A stretch of DNA of 41,336 bases, from NCBI GenBank assembly GCA_947455165.1, contig CANGMP010000008.1:1-41336 (forward strand). Direction: 5' to 3'. Positions 7,725 to 14,569 of this stretch are shown one piece after another (within the stretch, counting starts at the first letter, position 1; every line of letters starts with the position of its first letter). The notes under the pieces were generated by a model. That model was not told where the DNA came from, did no database searches, and saw only the letters and a list, made by a program, of their open reading frames with translations. The position numbers were made by a program, and so were the translations under genes. This DNA is from Acidimicrobiaceae bacterium. Lineage in GTDB: Bacteria > Actinomycetota > Acidimicrobiia > Acidimicrobiales > RAAP-2.

Positions 7725-8876
7725 GTGGGAAACGAACAGATCACTGAACGCAATCGACGCTGGGCCGCCACGATGGAGGGCTATGACGGGGACGGCGCGG
7801 CCGTCACCGTGGCGCACAAGGACTCAACGGCCAAGATTGGACTGGCTGAGGCCGGTGGTTTTCTCGATGTCTCACGCGAGGCCCGCGAAGATCGCCTCGA
7901 CGCACTGCTGGCCCCGGGCGCCACGCGCTCAAGCGGCGCCGGCAACCGAGCTCGGGCCGAAGAGCCCGACGAGTTCCGCACCTGCTTTGAGCGTGACCGC
8001 GACCGCATCTTGCACTCCAGTTCCTTTCGTCGCCTGGCCGGCAAGACGCAGGTCTTCATCTTCCCCGACGACCACCAGCGCACCCGACTGACCCACGCCC
8101 TCGAAGTGGCCCAGGTCGCCGGCGGTATTGCTCGCGCCACCGGCCTGAACGTGGCTCTCGCCGAGGCCATCGCCATCGGTCACGACTGCGGCCACGGTCC
8201 GGGCGGTCACGCCAGCGAAGACGCCTTTGACGTCTTTGTTCCGACCGGATTTGACCACGCCACGTGGGGGGCCGACGTTTCCCTGTCGTCACTCAACCTC
8301 TGCCTCGAAACCCTCGACGGCATCCGCAACCACTCCTGGTCGCGACCGGCGCCCACGACCCCCGAAGGTGAAGTTGTGAGTTGGGCCGACCGCATTGCGT
8401 ACGTCTGCCACGACTTTGAAGATGCCGTCTCGGCCGGGATCGTCACCCCTGACGAACTACCCGAGATCGTCCGACAGCGTTGCGGCGCTCGACGGGGCCA
8501 GCAGCTGGGTTCATTCATTACGGCCATGGTGCGCACCATTCGCGAGACCGGCGTCATTGGCATGGACGCGGCCCACGCCGAGGCATTGGCCGCCTTTCGA
8601 ACCTTTAACTACGAATCGATCTACCTTCGTGACGCCTCGCTCCACCAAGCCGGCACGGTGGTGGCGATGTTGCGAGGCCTCGTGGAGTACTTCGCCAAGC
8701 ACCCCCATCAGATTCCCGACGTGGGGGCCGGGGTCGTCACGCCCTCGGGCGACGACGAGATTTTGCACCAGGCCGTTGCCTACGTTGCGGGCATGACTGA
8801 TCGCTACGCCTGTCGTCAGGCCATTGCGTTGCTGGACTGGCCGCTCGATCAACTTCCTCGCGGCATCGACCGTTAA
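7725..8876 (+). CDS. dgt: dGTPase-like HD-domain triphosphohydrolase
   Basis: This HD hydrolase is of the family that cleaves dNTPs to deoxynucleosides and triphosphate. From the GTG at 7725 it is 383 residues. SSSFRRLAGKTQVF at 98-111 is the family's N-terminal signature. The metal ligands are H124 (THALEV), H153-D154 (IGHDCGHGPGGH) and D222 (SWADRIAY). The frame stays open upstream to 7647, but that would overlap the divergent DUF3107 gene and leave no promoter. A CAGACT sequence 6 nt before GTG 7725 keeps the conserved -10 A and T and could serve a leaderless start; ATG 7701 and ATG 7773 remain possible. The TAA interlocks with the SDR stop. Confidence 0.88.
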   Translation: MGNEQITERNRRWAATMEGYDGDGAAVTVAHKDSTAKIGLAEAGGFLDVSREAREDRLDALLAPGATRSSGAGNRARAEEPDEFRTCFERDRDRILHSSSFRRLAGKTQVFIFPDDHQRTRLTHALEVAQVAGGIARATGLNVALAEAIAIGHDCGHGPGGHASEDAFDVFVPTGFDHATWGADVSLSSLNLCLETLDGIRNHSWSRPAPTTPEGEVVSWADRIAYVCHDFEDAVSAGIVTPDELPEIVRQRCGARRGQQLGSFITAMVRTIRETGVIGMDAAHAEALAAFRTFNYESIYLRDASLHQAGTVVAMLRGLVEYFAKHPHQIPDVGAGVVTPSGDDEILHQAVAYVAGMTDRYACRQAIALLDWPLDQLPRGIDR

Positions 8877-9718
8877 GGCTGCGTCGCGCCCTCGAGGTTG
8901 ATGGTCGCGGCGCCCGAACCGCGCATCCACTCGAGGCGCTGCTCGGTGGTGCGAAGCGCGGCGCGCTCGTGGGTCAAGATCCAGAACTTCTTGTTCAAGA
9001 CCGCGTCGGCCACGGCGTTGGCCACAATGTCGGCGTCGATGCCGGCGTTGACTGCGGCCGAGCCGAGATCGTTGAGCATCTTGGCGTCGGGCGACTCGTT
9101 GTAGCTCTTGAGTTCATTCGGCATGTTGCGGCCGGACTCAAAGATGCGGGTCTTCACAAAGCCCGGGCAGAGTGCCGAGACGCCAACGTTGGTGTTACGC
9201 ATGCCGAGTTCGTGAAAGAGCGACTCGGAGATACCAACGACGGCGAACTTGCTGGCGCAGTAGGCGCCCATGCCCGGTACGCCACCGAGGCCGGCCAGCG
9301 AACCAGTGTTCACCACGTGACCCTCGTTCTGCTCGAGGAAGTGGGGCACGAAGACGTTGATGCCGTTGATAACACCATCAACATTGACCTTCATCACCCA
9401 GTCCCAGACCGACTTGGCAGTACCAATGGTCGGACCAGCGGCCACGCCGGCGTTGTTAAAGATCAAGTGAGCGCCACCGAACTCGTCGAGCGCAGCGTCC
9501 TTGAGAGCCTGGACGTCCTCTTCCTTGCTGACGTCACCCTGGACACCGATGACCTTGGCGCCGTTGTCACGCAGACGGCTCACGGCCGCGTCGAGTGCGG
9601 CCTGCTCGATGTCACCGAGGACCAAGTTGGCGCCGAGCTCGGCGAACTTGTAGGCGGTGGCCAAGCCAATACCGCTCGCGCCACCGGTAATTACTGCCGT
9701 ACGATTCTGAAGTTCCAT
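8873..9718 (-). CDS. Short-chain dehydrogenase/reductase
   Basis: This classical SDR has 281 residues. The NAD(P)-binding motif TGGASGIG is at 11-18, NNAG at 88-91, catalytic Ser140, and YCASK with Y153 and K157. An acidic residue after beta-2 (GDIEQA, Asp36) suggests NAD(H) preference. The C-terminal 30-40 residues (RTTEQRLEWMRGSGAATINL) extend beyond the minimal SDR core, as in many actinobacterial SDRs acting on hydrophobic alcohols. The substrate cannot be deduced. AGGAGG 4 nt before the ATG fixes the start. Its stop shares TTAA with that of dgt (8873-8876). Confidence 0.9.
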   Translation of the reverse strand: MELQNRTAVITGGASGIGLATAYKFAELGANLVLGDIEQAALDAAVSRLRDNGAKVIGVQGDVSKEEDVQALKDAALDEFGGAHLIFNNAGVAAGPTIGTAKSVWDWVMKVNVDGVINGINVFVPHFLEQNEGHVVNTGSLAGLGGVPGMGAYCASKFAVVGISESLFHELGMRNTNVGVSALCPGFVKTRIFESGRNMPNELKSYNESPDAKMLNDLGSAAVNAGIDADIVANAVADAVLNKKFWILTHERAALRTTEQRLEWMRGSGAATINLEGATQP

Positions 9719-9788
9719 AGCCCCTCCTGCTAACTGTCCAACATTAGCGAGGGGGCTTGGACGGCTCGGTCATGGCGACCGAGGCGCC

Positions 9789-10898
9789 TTAGACGAGGCG
9801 CAGTTCTTGGCGATAGACGCGTGCTTGACCCTGGGCGGCGATGGTCTTAGCCAACTGGGCAAAGGCCGCATGAACATCGGTCTCGTTGCCGTCGGTGACG
9901 ATCGGGTTGCCCGCGTCGCCACCTTCGCGCAGCGTCATATTGAGCGGCACTTGGCCGAGCAGTGGCACGCCGAGCTCTTCGGCCAGCTTCTGACCGCCAC
10001 CCGTACCGAAGATTTCGTAACGCTTGCCGTCGTCGCCAATAAACCAACTCATGTTTTCAATGACACCACGAACAGCCAGCTTCAACTTGCGCGCCGCGTA
10101 GGCCGAACGCTGAGCCACTCGCTGGGCCGCGGCCTGCGGCGTGGTCACGACGTACATCTCAATACGAGGGACGATTTCGCTCAACGTCAACGCCACGTCA
10201 CCGGTGCCGGGAGGCATGTCGATCAACAAGAAGTCGGGCTGGTCCCACCACGCTTCGGTCACCAACTGCTCAATGGCCTTGTGGAGCATGGGGCCGCGCC
10301 AGATGACGGGCTGTTCGTCGGGTACGAAGTAACCCATGGAGAGACAGCGCACGCCGTGCACCAACGTCGGGATAACGGTGTCACCCAGCACGATCGGGTC
10401 GTGGTCGGCACCGAGCATCTTGGGGAGCGAGAAGCCGTAGACGTCGGCGTCGAGGACGCCGACCTTGTGACCCTGTTGCGCCAAGGCAATGGCCAGGTTG
10501 ACCGTCACCGATGACTTACCAACGCCACCCTTACCCGAGCTAATTCCGAGGACGCGGGTGCGAGAGGTCTTGTCGAGAAAACGGGGGCCGGGTTCGCTGT
10601 GGTCGTGGTGACCGGGGCCGGCTTCGCCGCGCATCTCCATACGGATGTAGTTACGCAGGGCCAGTAGTTCGTCTTCATTCATCGAACGGCGAACAATGGA
10701 GGTTCCTTCGGCCACTTCCTTGATAGCCGCCTCGAGCAGCGGTGCCGTCGGCCAGGAGGTGAAGGGCAGCACGAGTTCAACGCGAGGGAAGGGTCCGGTG
10801 ATGTCAACTGCGCCAATGAAGCCGACGTCGCCGAGGGGACGGACCAACTGGGGCTCAACAATGGCTTCGAGGGTGGAACGCAGGGTGGGAGTGCTCAC
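9789..10898 (-). CDS. mrp: Mrp/NBP35-family P-loop ATPase (Fe-S carrier family)
   Basis: This 369-residue protein has an N-terminal MIP18/DUF59-like domain (1-75), a linker rich in Gly, His and Pro (91-107), then the Mrp ATPase with deviant Walker A SGKGGVGKSS at 121-130, VLDADVYGFSLP, DMPPGTGD and IFGTGGGQ. The family delivers Fe-S clusters. Where many Mrp/ApbC proteins have CPxC before the IFGxGGG segment, this one reads NMSWFIGDDGKRYEIFG, and there is no CxxC anywhere. The frame is open upstream, but GTG 10898, preceded by AAAGGAA with a 7-nt gap, begins the conserved DUF59 sequence. It is divergent from a cysteine-containing regulator 69 nt away. Confidence 0.9.
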   Translation of the reverse strand: MSTPTLRSTLEAIVEPQLVRPLGDVGFIGAVDITGPFPRVELVLPFTSWPTAPLLEAAIKEVAEGTSIVRRSMNEDELLALRNYIRMEMRGEAGPGHHDHSEPGPRFLDKTSRTRVLGISSGKGGVGKSSVTVNLAIALAQQGHKVGVLDADVYGFSLPKMLGADHDPIVLGDTVIPTLVHGVRCLSMGYFVPDEQPVIWRGPMLHKAIEQLVTEAWWDQPDFLLIDMPPGTGDVALTLSEIVPRIEMYVVTTPQAAAQRVAQRSAYAARKLKLAVRGVIENMSWFIGDDGKRYEIFGTGGGQKLAEELGVPLLGQVPLNMTLREGGDAGNPIVTDGNETDVHAAFAQLAKTIAAQGQARVYRQELRLV

Positions 10899-10955
10899 GG
10901 GATTTCCTTTAGGTATGCCAGTAAACCCTAACGGCGAAAATCCCCATGGCGCTCC

Positions 10956-10961
10956 TACTAT
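10956..10961 (+). promoter_or_regulatory. -10 box for leaderless transcript of the ArsR/SufR-like regulator
   Basis: TACTAT is followed by 6 nt (GAAACC) and then the GTG start at 10968, with no SD. This is one of the best -10 matches in the window. The same 69-nt region must also hold the mrp promoter. Confidence 0.6.
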
Positions 10962-10967
10962 GAAACC

Positions 10968-11681
10968 GTGACAATCTCGGATACACGCCCCGCACTCAGC
11001 GCCGACGCGTTCACCGAGCACCTCCGTCTCTTGACCTCGGTATTTGGTGACGCCACCCGGCGAGCCATCTACTTCCACGTCAAGCAGAATCCCGGCACCA
11101 CGGCCAACGAACTGGCCGAAGCCTTTGGTATTCACGCCAACGTGGCCCGCCACCACCTCGAAAAGCTCGAAGATGCCGGCTTTGTACGCAACGAAGAGCG
11201 CCGCAGCACCGGCGTCGGCCGTCCGGCCAAGGCCTACCAGGCCACCGAGGCCGTCATCGAACTGGGTGGCACCGATAAGCGAGATGCCCTCCTGGTCCGT
11301 CTCTTAGAACGAGCCATGGATCTGCTCGGTCCCGAAGCGGCCGAAAAGATGGCCATGTCGGTCGGCGAAGAGTACGGCCGAGAGCTCGCATCCAGCATCG
11401 CTTCATCAGATGCGCAGAGTTCGGCTTTTGATGCGCTGCGAGTCGTTGCTGATGCCCTAACCGCCCACGGCTTTGCCGCTACGGCGGAGAGCAGCTCCGC
11501 GGGAACGTCGCTCGTGTCAAGTACGTGCCCCTTCGGCGACGCTGCTGTTCACCACCCGGTGCTCTGTGCCGTCGATCGCGGTCTCGTCAGCGGAATGCTC
11601 GACGGCATGGGCTCGACCAACACGATGGTCAAGCTGACGAGTAAAGCGCGCGGCGACGACAGCTGTCGAACCTCGTTCTAA
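10968..11681 (+). CDS. ArsR/SufR-like winged-helix regulator with C-terminal cysteines
   Basis: In this 237-residue protein, residues 20-95 form a winged helix: LLTSVFGDATRRAIYFHV, TANELAEAFGIHANVARHHL and a wing with GVGRPAKAY. The C-terminal part carries Cys187 (STCPFGD), Cys200 (HHPVLCAVD) and Cys232 (GDDSC). The C-x12-C spacing after a conserved CPF segment resembles SufR-type Fe-S sensing repressors. Divergence from mrp, an Fe-S carrier family gene, fits a role in Fe-S homeostasis, but suf genes are not in the window. A GTG start is used, with a -10 box 6 nt upstream. The metal or cluster bound is inference. Confidence 0.78.
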   Translation: MTISDTRPALSADAFTEHLRLLTSVFGDATRRAIYFHVKQNPGTTANELAEAFGIHANVARHHLEKLEDAGFVRNEERRSTGVGRPAKAYQATEAVIELGGTDKRDALLVRLLERAMDLLGPEAAEKMAMSVGEEYGRELASSIASSDAQSSAFDALRVVADALTAHGFAATAESSSAGTSLVSSTCPFGDAAVHHPVLCAVDRGLVSGMLDGMGSTNTMVKLTSKARGDDSCRTSF

Positions 11682-11695
11682 CGAACTACTTCGTT
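11680..11695 (-). terminator. Small hairpin at the mftD stop codon
   Basis: AACGAA, loop CTAC, TTCGTT: a 6-bp stem with the minus-strand TAG in the loop, between convergent stops at 11681 and 11686. There is no U-tract, so factor-independent termination is doubtful. It may instead be a 3'-end stabilising hairpin. Confidence 0.35.
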
Positions 11696-12861
11696 CCCAA
11701 CTGACGGAAGAAGCCTTCCGGCGCCACGACGTCGTCACGAGTCAGTTCGTGAATACTCGACTTACCGAGGCCGAGCAACGTGGAGTCGATGCCACTGCGC
11801 AAAACGTCCAGCACGTTCTCGACGCCGGCCTGACCATTGGCGGAGAGCCCCCAGAGATAAGCGCGGCCGATCATGACGGCCTTGGCGCCGAGGGCCACGG
11901 CCTTGACGACGTCACTACCGCGACGAACTCCGCCGTCGAGCACGACTTCGATCTGATCGCCGACGGCGTCGACGATGGTTGGCAGTGAGCGAATTGGGGC
12001 CGGAGTTCCGTCCAGGTTGTTGCCACCGTGGTTCGAAACTGAGAGCGTCGTGGCGCCGAGGTCAACGACACGCTTGGCGTCATCGACGCGGCAGACACCC
12101 TTGACCATGAATGGGCCGTCCCACTGCGCGCGAAGCCAGGCCACGTCGTCCCAGCTGGGCAGTTGACTCTGCATCCATTCGTAGTAGGCGCCGAAGAACG
12201 TAGGGGCCTTCTCACCGGGCTTGGCCATGTTCGGGGCCGAGAGGTCGGGCAGGTGCAGCGTCTTGGCGAAGGTGGCAAGCCAGCGGGGGCGGGCCAAGAC
12301 TTCGGGGGCCAACTTCACAGCCGCCTTCAGGTTGACCTTCTCGGGAATCCAGGGTGAACCCCAGTCACGGCCATTGGAGAACGACCAGTCGAGCGTCACG
12401 ATGATGCCCTTCGCGCCGGCGGCCTTGGCACGCTCGAGACGCTGAATCATCGTGTCGCGGTCACCGGACCAGTACATCTGGAAAAAGACTTGGTTGTTTA
12501 CGGCGGTCACTTCTTCGATCGACTTCGACGCGAAGGAGGACAGACCCATGGGGATACCACGATTGTTTGCCGCACGGGCAACGGCCACTTCGCCATCGGG
12601 GTGGACGGCCTGCACGCCGGTCGGCGAAATGATGATCGGCATCGAGAGACTTTGACCCATCACAGTTGTAGCGAGGTCACGAGCGTTCGACAGACCGGCA
12701 ATGTGCGGGGCAAAACCCAGCTGGTCAAAGGCCAGGGTGTTGTCACTCGAACTCAGTCCCTTTTCAGAACCGGCGATGAGTGCACCGTAGACGGACTTCG
12801 GGAGACGCTTCTTCGCACGGGCCTGCGCGATTGCGACTGTCTCAAACCACTTATTCGCCAT
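11686..12861 (-). CDS. MftD-like FMN-dependent alpha-hydroxyacid oxidase family enzyme
   Basis: This 391-residue TIM-barrel flavoprotein has the alpha-hydroxyacid oxidase active site SVSNHGGNNLDG (catalytic H278), Lys254 in MVKGV, and the FMN phosphate region DGGVRRGSDVVKA and MIGRAYLWGL. The N-terminal WFETVAIAQARAKKRLPKSVY and many internal blocks (FASKSIEEV, GRDWGSPWIPE) closely resemble, from memory, M. tuberculosis Rv0694 (MftD/LldD1), which oxidises a mycofactocin precursor. No mftA, mftB, mftC, mftE or mftF is present here, so it may act with a distant cluster or be a lactate-type dehydrogenase. AGGGGAG with a 7-nt spacer precedes the ATG. It lies 51 nt downstream of the ccm operon on the same strand and could be read through from it. 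Confidence 0.85.
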   Translation of the reverse strand: MANKWFETVAIAQARAKKRLPKSVYGALIAGSEKGLSSSDNTLAFDQLGFAPHIAGLSNARDLATTVMGQSLSMPIIISPTGVQAVHPDGEVAVARAANNRGIPMGLSSFASKSIEEVTAVNNQVFFQMYWSGDRDTMIQRLERAKAAGAKGIIVTLDWSFSNGRDWGSPWIPEKVNLKAAVKLAPEVLARPRWLATFAKTLHLPDLSAPNMAKPGEKAPTFFGAYYEWMQSQLPSWDDVAWLRAQWDGPFMVKGVCRVDDAKRVVDLGATTLSVSNHGGNNLDGTPAPIRSLPTIVDAVGDQIEVVLDGGVRRGSDVVKAVALGAKAVMIGRAYLWGLSANGQAGVENVLDVLRSGIDSTLLGLGKSSIHELTRDDVVAPEGFFRQLGTK

Positions 12862-12905
12862 TGGTGTACTCCCCTAGTGATAGCGAATGAAGCCTATCGG
12901 GCAGG

Positions 12906-12920
12906 CGAAGAACTACTTCG
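12906..12920 (-). terminator. Small hairpin at the ccmI stop codon
   Basis: CGAAG, loop AACTA, CTTCG: a 5-bp stem with the ccmI stop (TAG on the minus strand) in the loop. It is short and has no T-tract, so it is a weak candidate for a 3'-end signal between ccmI and the mftD-like gene. Confidence 0.25.
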
Positions 12921-13653
12921 TTGATAAGCCCAACTTGGCGAGGTAGGGCTTGGCCACGAGCTGGAGCACTGGCGGTGGGTTGAGTTTTAGGAATCGACGG
13001 AACTCGCTCAGAGCCAGTTGGTGATTGCCGGGCGTAGAAAGAGCGGCGATTCCGTAGTAGAGGTGAGCCGAAGGTGACGTTGGGGCCACCGAGACGGCCT
13101 GGCGCAAGCGGTTCGCCCCCTTTTGCACGAGAGTGAGATTCTTCTGTTCACTTCCGGTCGTGAAGTAGAACCAGCCCGACTGCGTGAGGGCGACCGAATT
13201 TGTTGAGTCGATCTCGAGAGCCGCATCGTAGGCCGCGAGGGCGGCGGCCACGTTGCCCTTGGCGACATCGAGTTCGCCTTCGTTGAGGAGCGCCTGCAGC
13301 ATTTTGGCGTCACTGGCCGAAATTGATCCCGTAGCCGAGGAACCCGGTTGGCGCAACGCCACGGCACTCCAGAGCGTGATGCCCGCGGCCACCGCAAAGC
13401 AGAGCAGGGCCACGGCGAGAAGTGACTTACGGCGGCGGCGAGGAGTCACCTCGACTGGCGCCCCCTCGGGGTCATCGGCATCCAGAGCCGCGATGCGATT
13501 GGCCAGGTCGGCGAGCGCCTTAGTCTCGCGTTCTTCAATAACGGCGAGCTCTGAGGCCTCGAGTTCGTTAGCTTCAAACTCACTTCGCGCGTCACGCAGT
13601 GACGCTTCGCGAAGCGCCACTTCATCCATGAGACGCTGTAGCTCTCGACTCAT
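12913..13653 (-). CDS. CcmI/CycH-like TPR membrane protein
   Basis: The 246-residue protein has a hydrophilic N-terminal coiled-coil region (1-65; Glu, Ala and Leu-rich), one transmembrane helix at about 76-98 (SLLAVALLCFAVAAGITLW) and a TPR-like C-terminal domain (LNEGELDVAKGNVAAALAAY, LYYGIAALS, ALSEFRRFLKL). In System I, CcmI/CycH chaperones apocytochrome c to the haem ligation complex. Position directly after ccmH with a 4-nt overlap and the TPR fold support that role. The architecture, with a long cytoplasmic coiled coil before a single helix, differs from the two-helix proteobacterial CcmI, so the assignment rests largely on context. Confidence 0.72.
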   Translation of the reverse strand: MSRELQRLMDEVALREASLRDARSEFEANELEASELAVIEERETKALADLANRIAALDADDPEGAPVEVTPRRRRKSLLAVALLCFAVAAGITLWSAVALRQPGSSATGSISASDAKMLQALLNEGELDVAKGNVAAALAAYDAALEIDSTNSVALTQSGWFYFTTGSEQKNLTLVQKGANRLRQAVSVAPTSPSAHLYYGIAALSTPGNHQLALSEFRRFLKLNPPPVLQLVAKPYLAKLGLSTK

Positions 13654-14036
13654 CGTTTCTTAACCAGTCGCATTAAGACAAAGACACCGGTCGCAATCGC
13701 CAACAGTGGCACTAACCACAACAACACGCCGAGGCCGCTGCCCGAGGGGGACAACAGAATCGACGGGCCGTACCGGTCTTGGAGAGACGTCAAGATGGCC
13801 GTGTCGCTCTCGCCCTGCTTGACCCGACGCTCAATCTCGTGACGCACCGCCACCGACGATGTCGCGTTGCTCTGGGCCACCGAGAGTCCCTCGCAGGCCG
13901 GGCAGCGCACGATGGACTCGAGGTGAGCAATGCGACGCTCGATCGACGGCGTCGAGGTACCGGTCGCAAAGATGGTGCCGAAGACCACCACAAAGGCGAC
14001 GACCCAGAGTCGAAACGTGGTCAGAAGGTTCTTCAC
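13650..14036 (-). CDS. ccmH: Cytochrome c maturation protein CcmH
   Basis: This 128-residue protein has an N-terminal hydrophobic helix (7-27), a periplasmic domain with VRCPACEGLSVAQSNA (the CcmH/CcmL RCxxC motif) and a second helix near 104-122 (VLLWLVPLLAIATGVFVLM). The thiol pair reduces the apocytochrome CxxCH disulfide before haem ligation. The length and helix-domain-helix layout match CcmH of the short type. It overlaps ccmG and the ccmI-like gene by 4 nt on each side. Confidence 0.95.
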   Translation of the reverse strand: MKNLLTTFRLWVVAFVVVFGTIFATGTSTPSIERRIAHLESIVRCPACEGLSVAQSNATSSVAVRHEIERRVKQGESDTAILTSLQDRYGPSILLSPSGSGLGVLLWLVPLLAIATGVFVLMRLVKKR

Positions 14037-14569
14037 GTCGTAACCCTGGCGACGGCCGTGCTCAACTGCTTCTCAGTCGTAGCCCCGAAGAAGACGGCGG
14101 CAATAACTCCGTGACGATCTATGAGGTACGTGGTGGGCGGACTCGTAACGCCGTAGGCGTTCGCGATCTCGCCGCCGCTGTCGATAACCGACGAGTACAG
14201 GTTGCCGTAGCGTTGTTCGAAGGCGTGCGCCGCGGTCGTGGAGTCGTTAAAGACCACACCAATGACTTCAGCGCCGTGCTGCTGCTTTTGCTGCCAAGAG
14301 AACGTTGAGAGTTCGGGGCCCTCGGTCTTGCACGGTCCGCACCACGAGGCCCAGAAGTTCACGACAACCACGTGGCCGCGCTGAGCTTTGAGTGACCATG
14401 CCGAACCTTCGAGCGTGACGCCCGAAAGAGCCGGGGCGACTTTGCCAATCATGGGGCTCGGTAGATCGGAGGCGTCCTTGCTCGGTCCGCGGGTCGCAAA
14501 GAAGAGCGACGTCGACAAGACGACCACGGTCGCGAGGAGTCCGGCGAAAGCAACGGCGCGCGACTTCAC
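14033..14569 (-). CDS. ccmG: Thiol:disulfide oxidoreductase CcmG/DsbE type
   Basis: This is a 178-residue membrane-anchored thioredoxin-like protein. The N-terminal helix (7-27) is an anchor, then VNFWASWCGPCKTEGPEL carries the WCGPC active site and a cis-Pro region SPPTTYLID. It supplies electrons to CcmH or apocytochrome c during maturation. ccmF and ccmH overlap it by 4 nt on either side. The acidic GVxF insert typical of CcmG corresponds to IGVVFND. Confidence 0.93.
   Translation of the reverse strand: MKSRAVAFAGLLATVVVLSTSLFFATRGPSKDASDLPSPMIGKVAPALSGVTLEGSAWSLKAQRGHVVVVNFWASWCGPCKTEGPELSTFSWQQKQQHGAEVIGVVFNDSTTAAHAFEQRYGNLYSSVIDSGGEIANAYGVTSPPTTYLIDRHGVIAAVFFGATTEKQLSTAVARVTT

Noticed and set aside
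10899-11156. 86-residue extension of Mrp
   Set aside because: It overlaps the divergent regulator on the opposite strand. An SD before GTG 10898 and domain homology define the real start.
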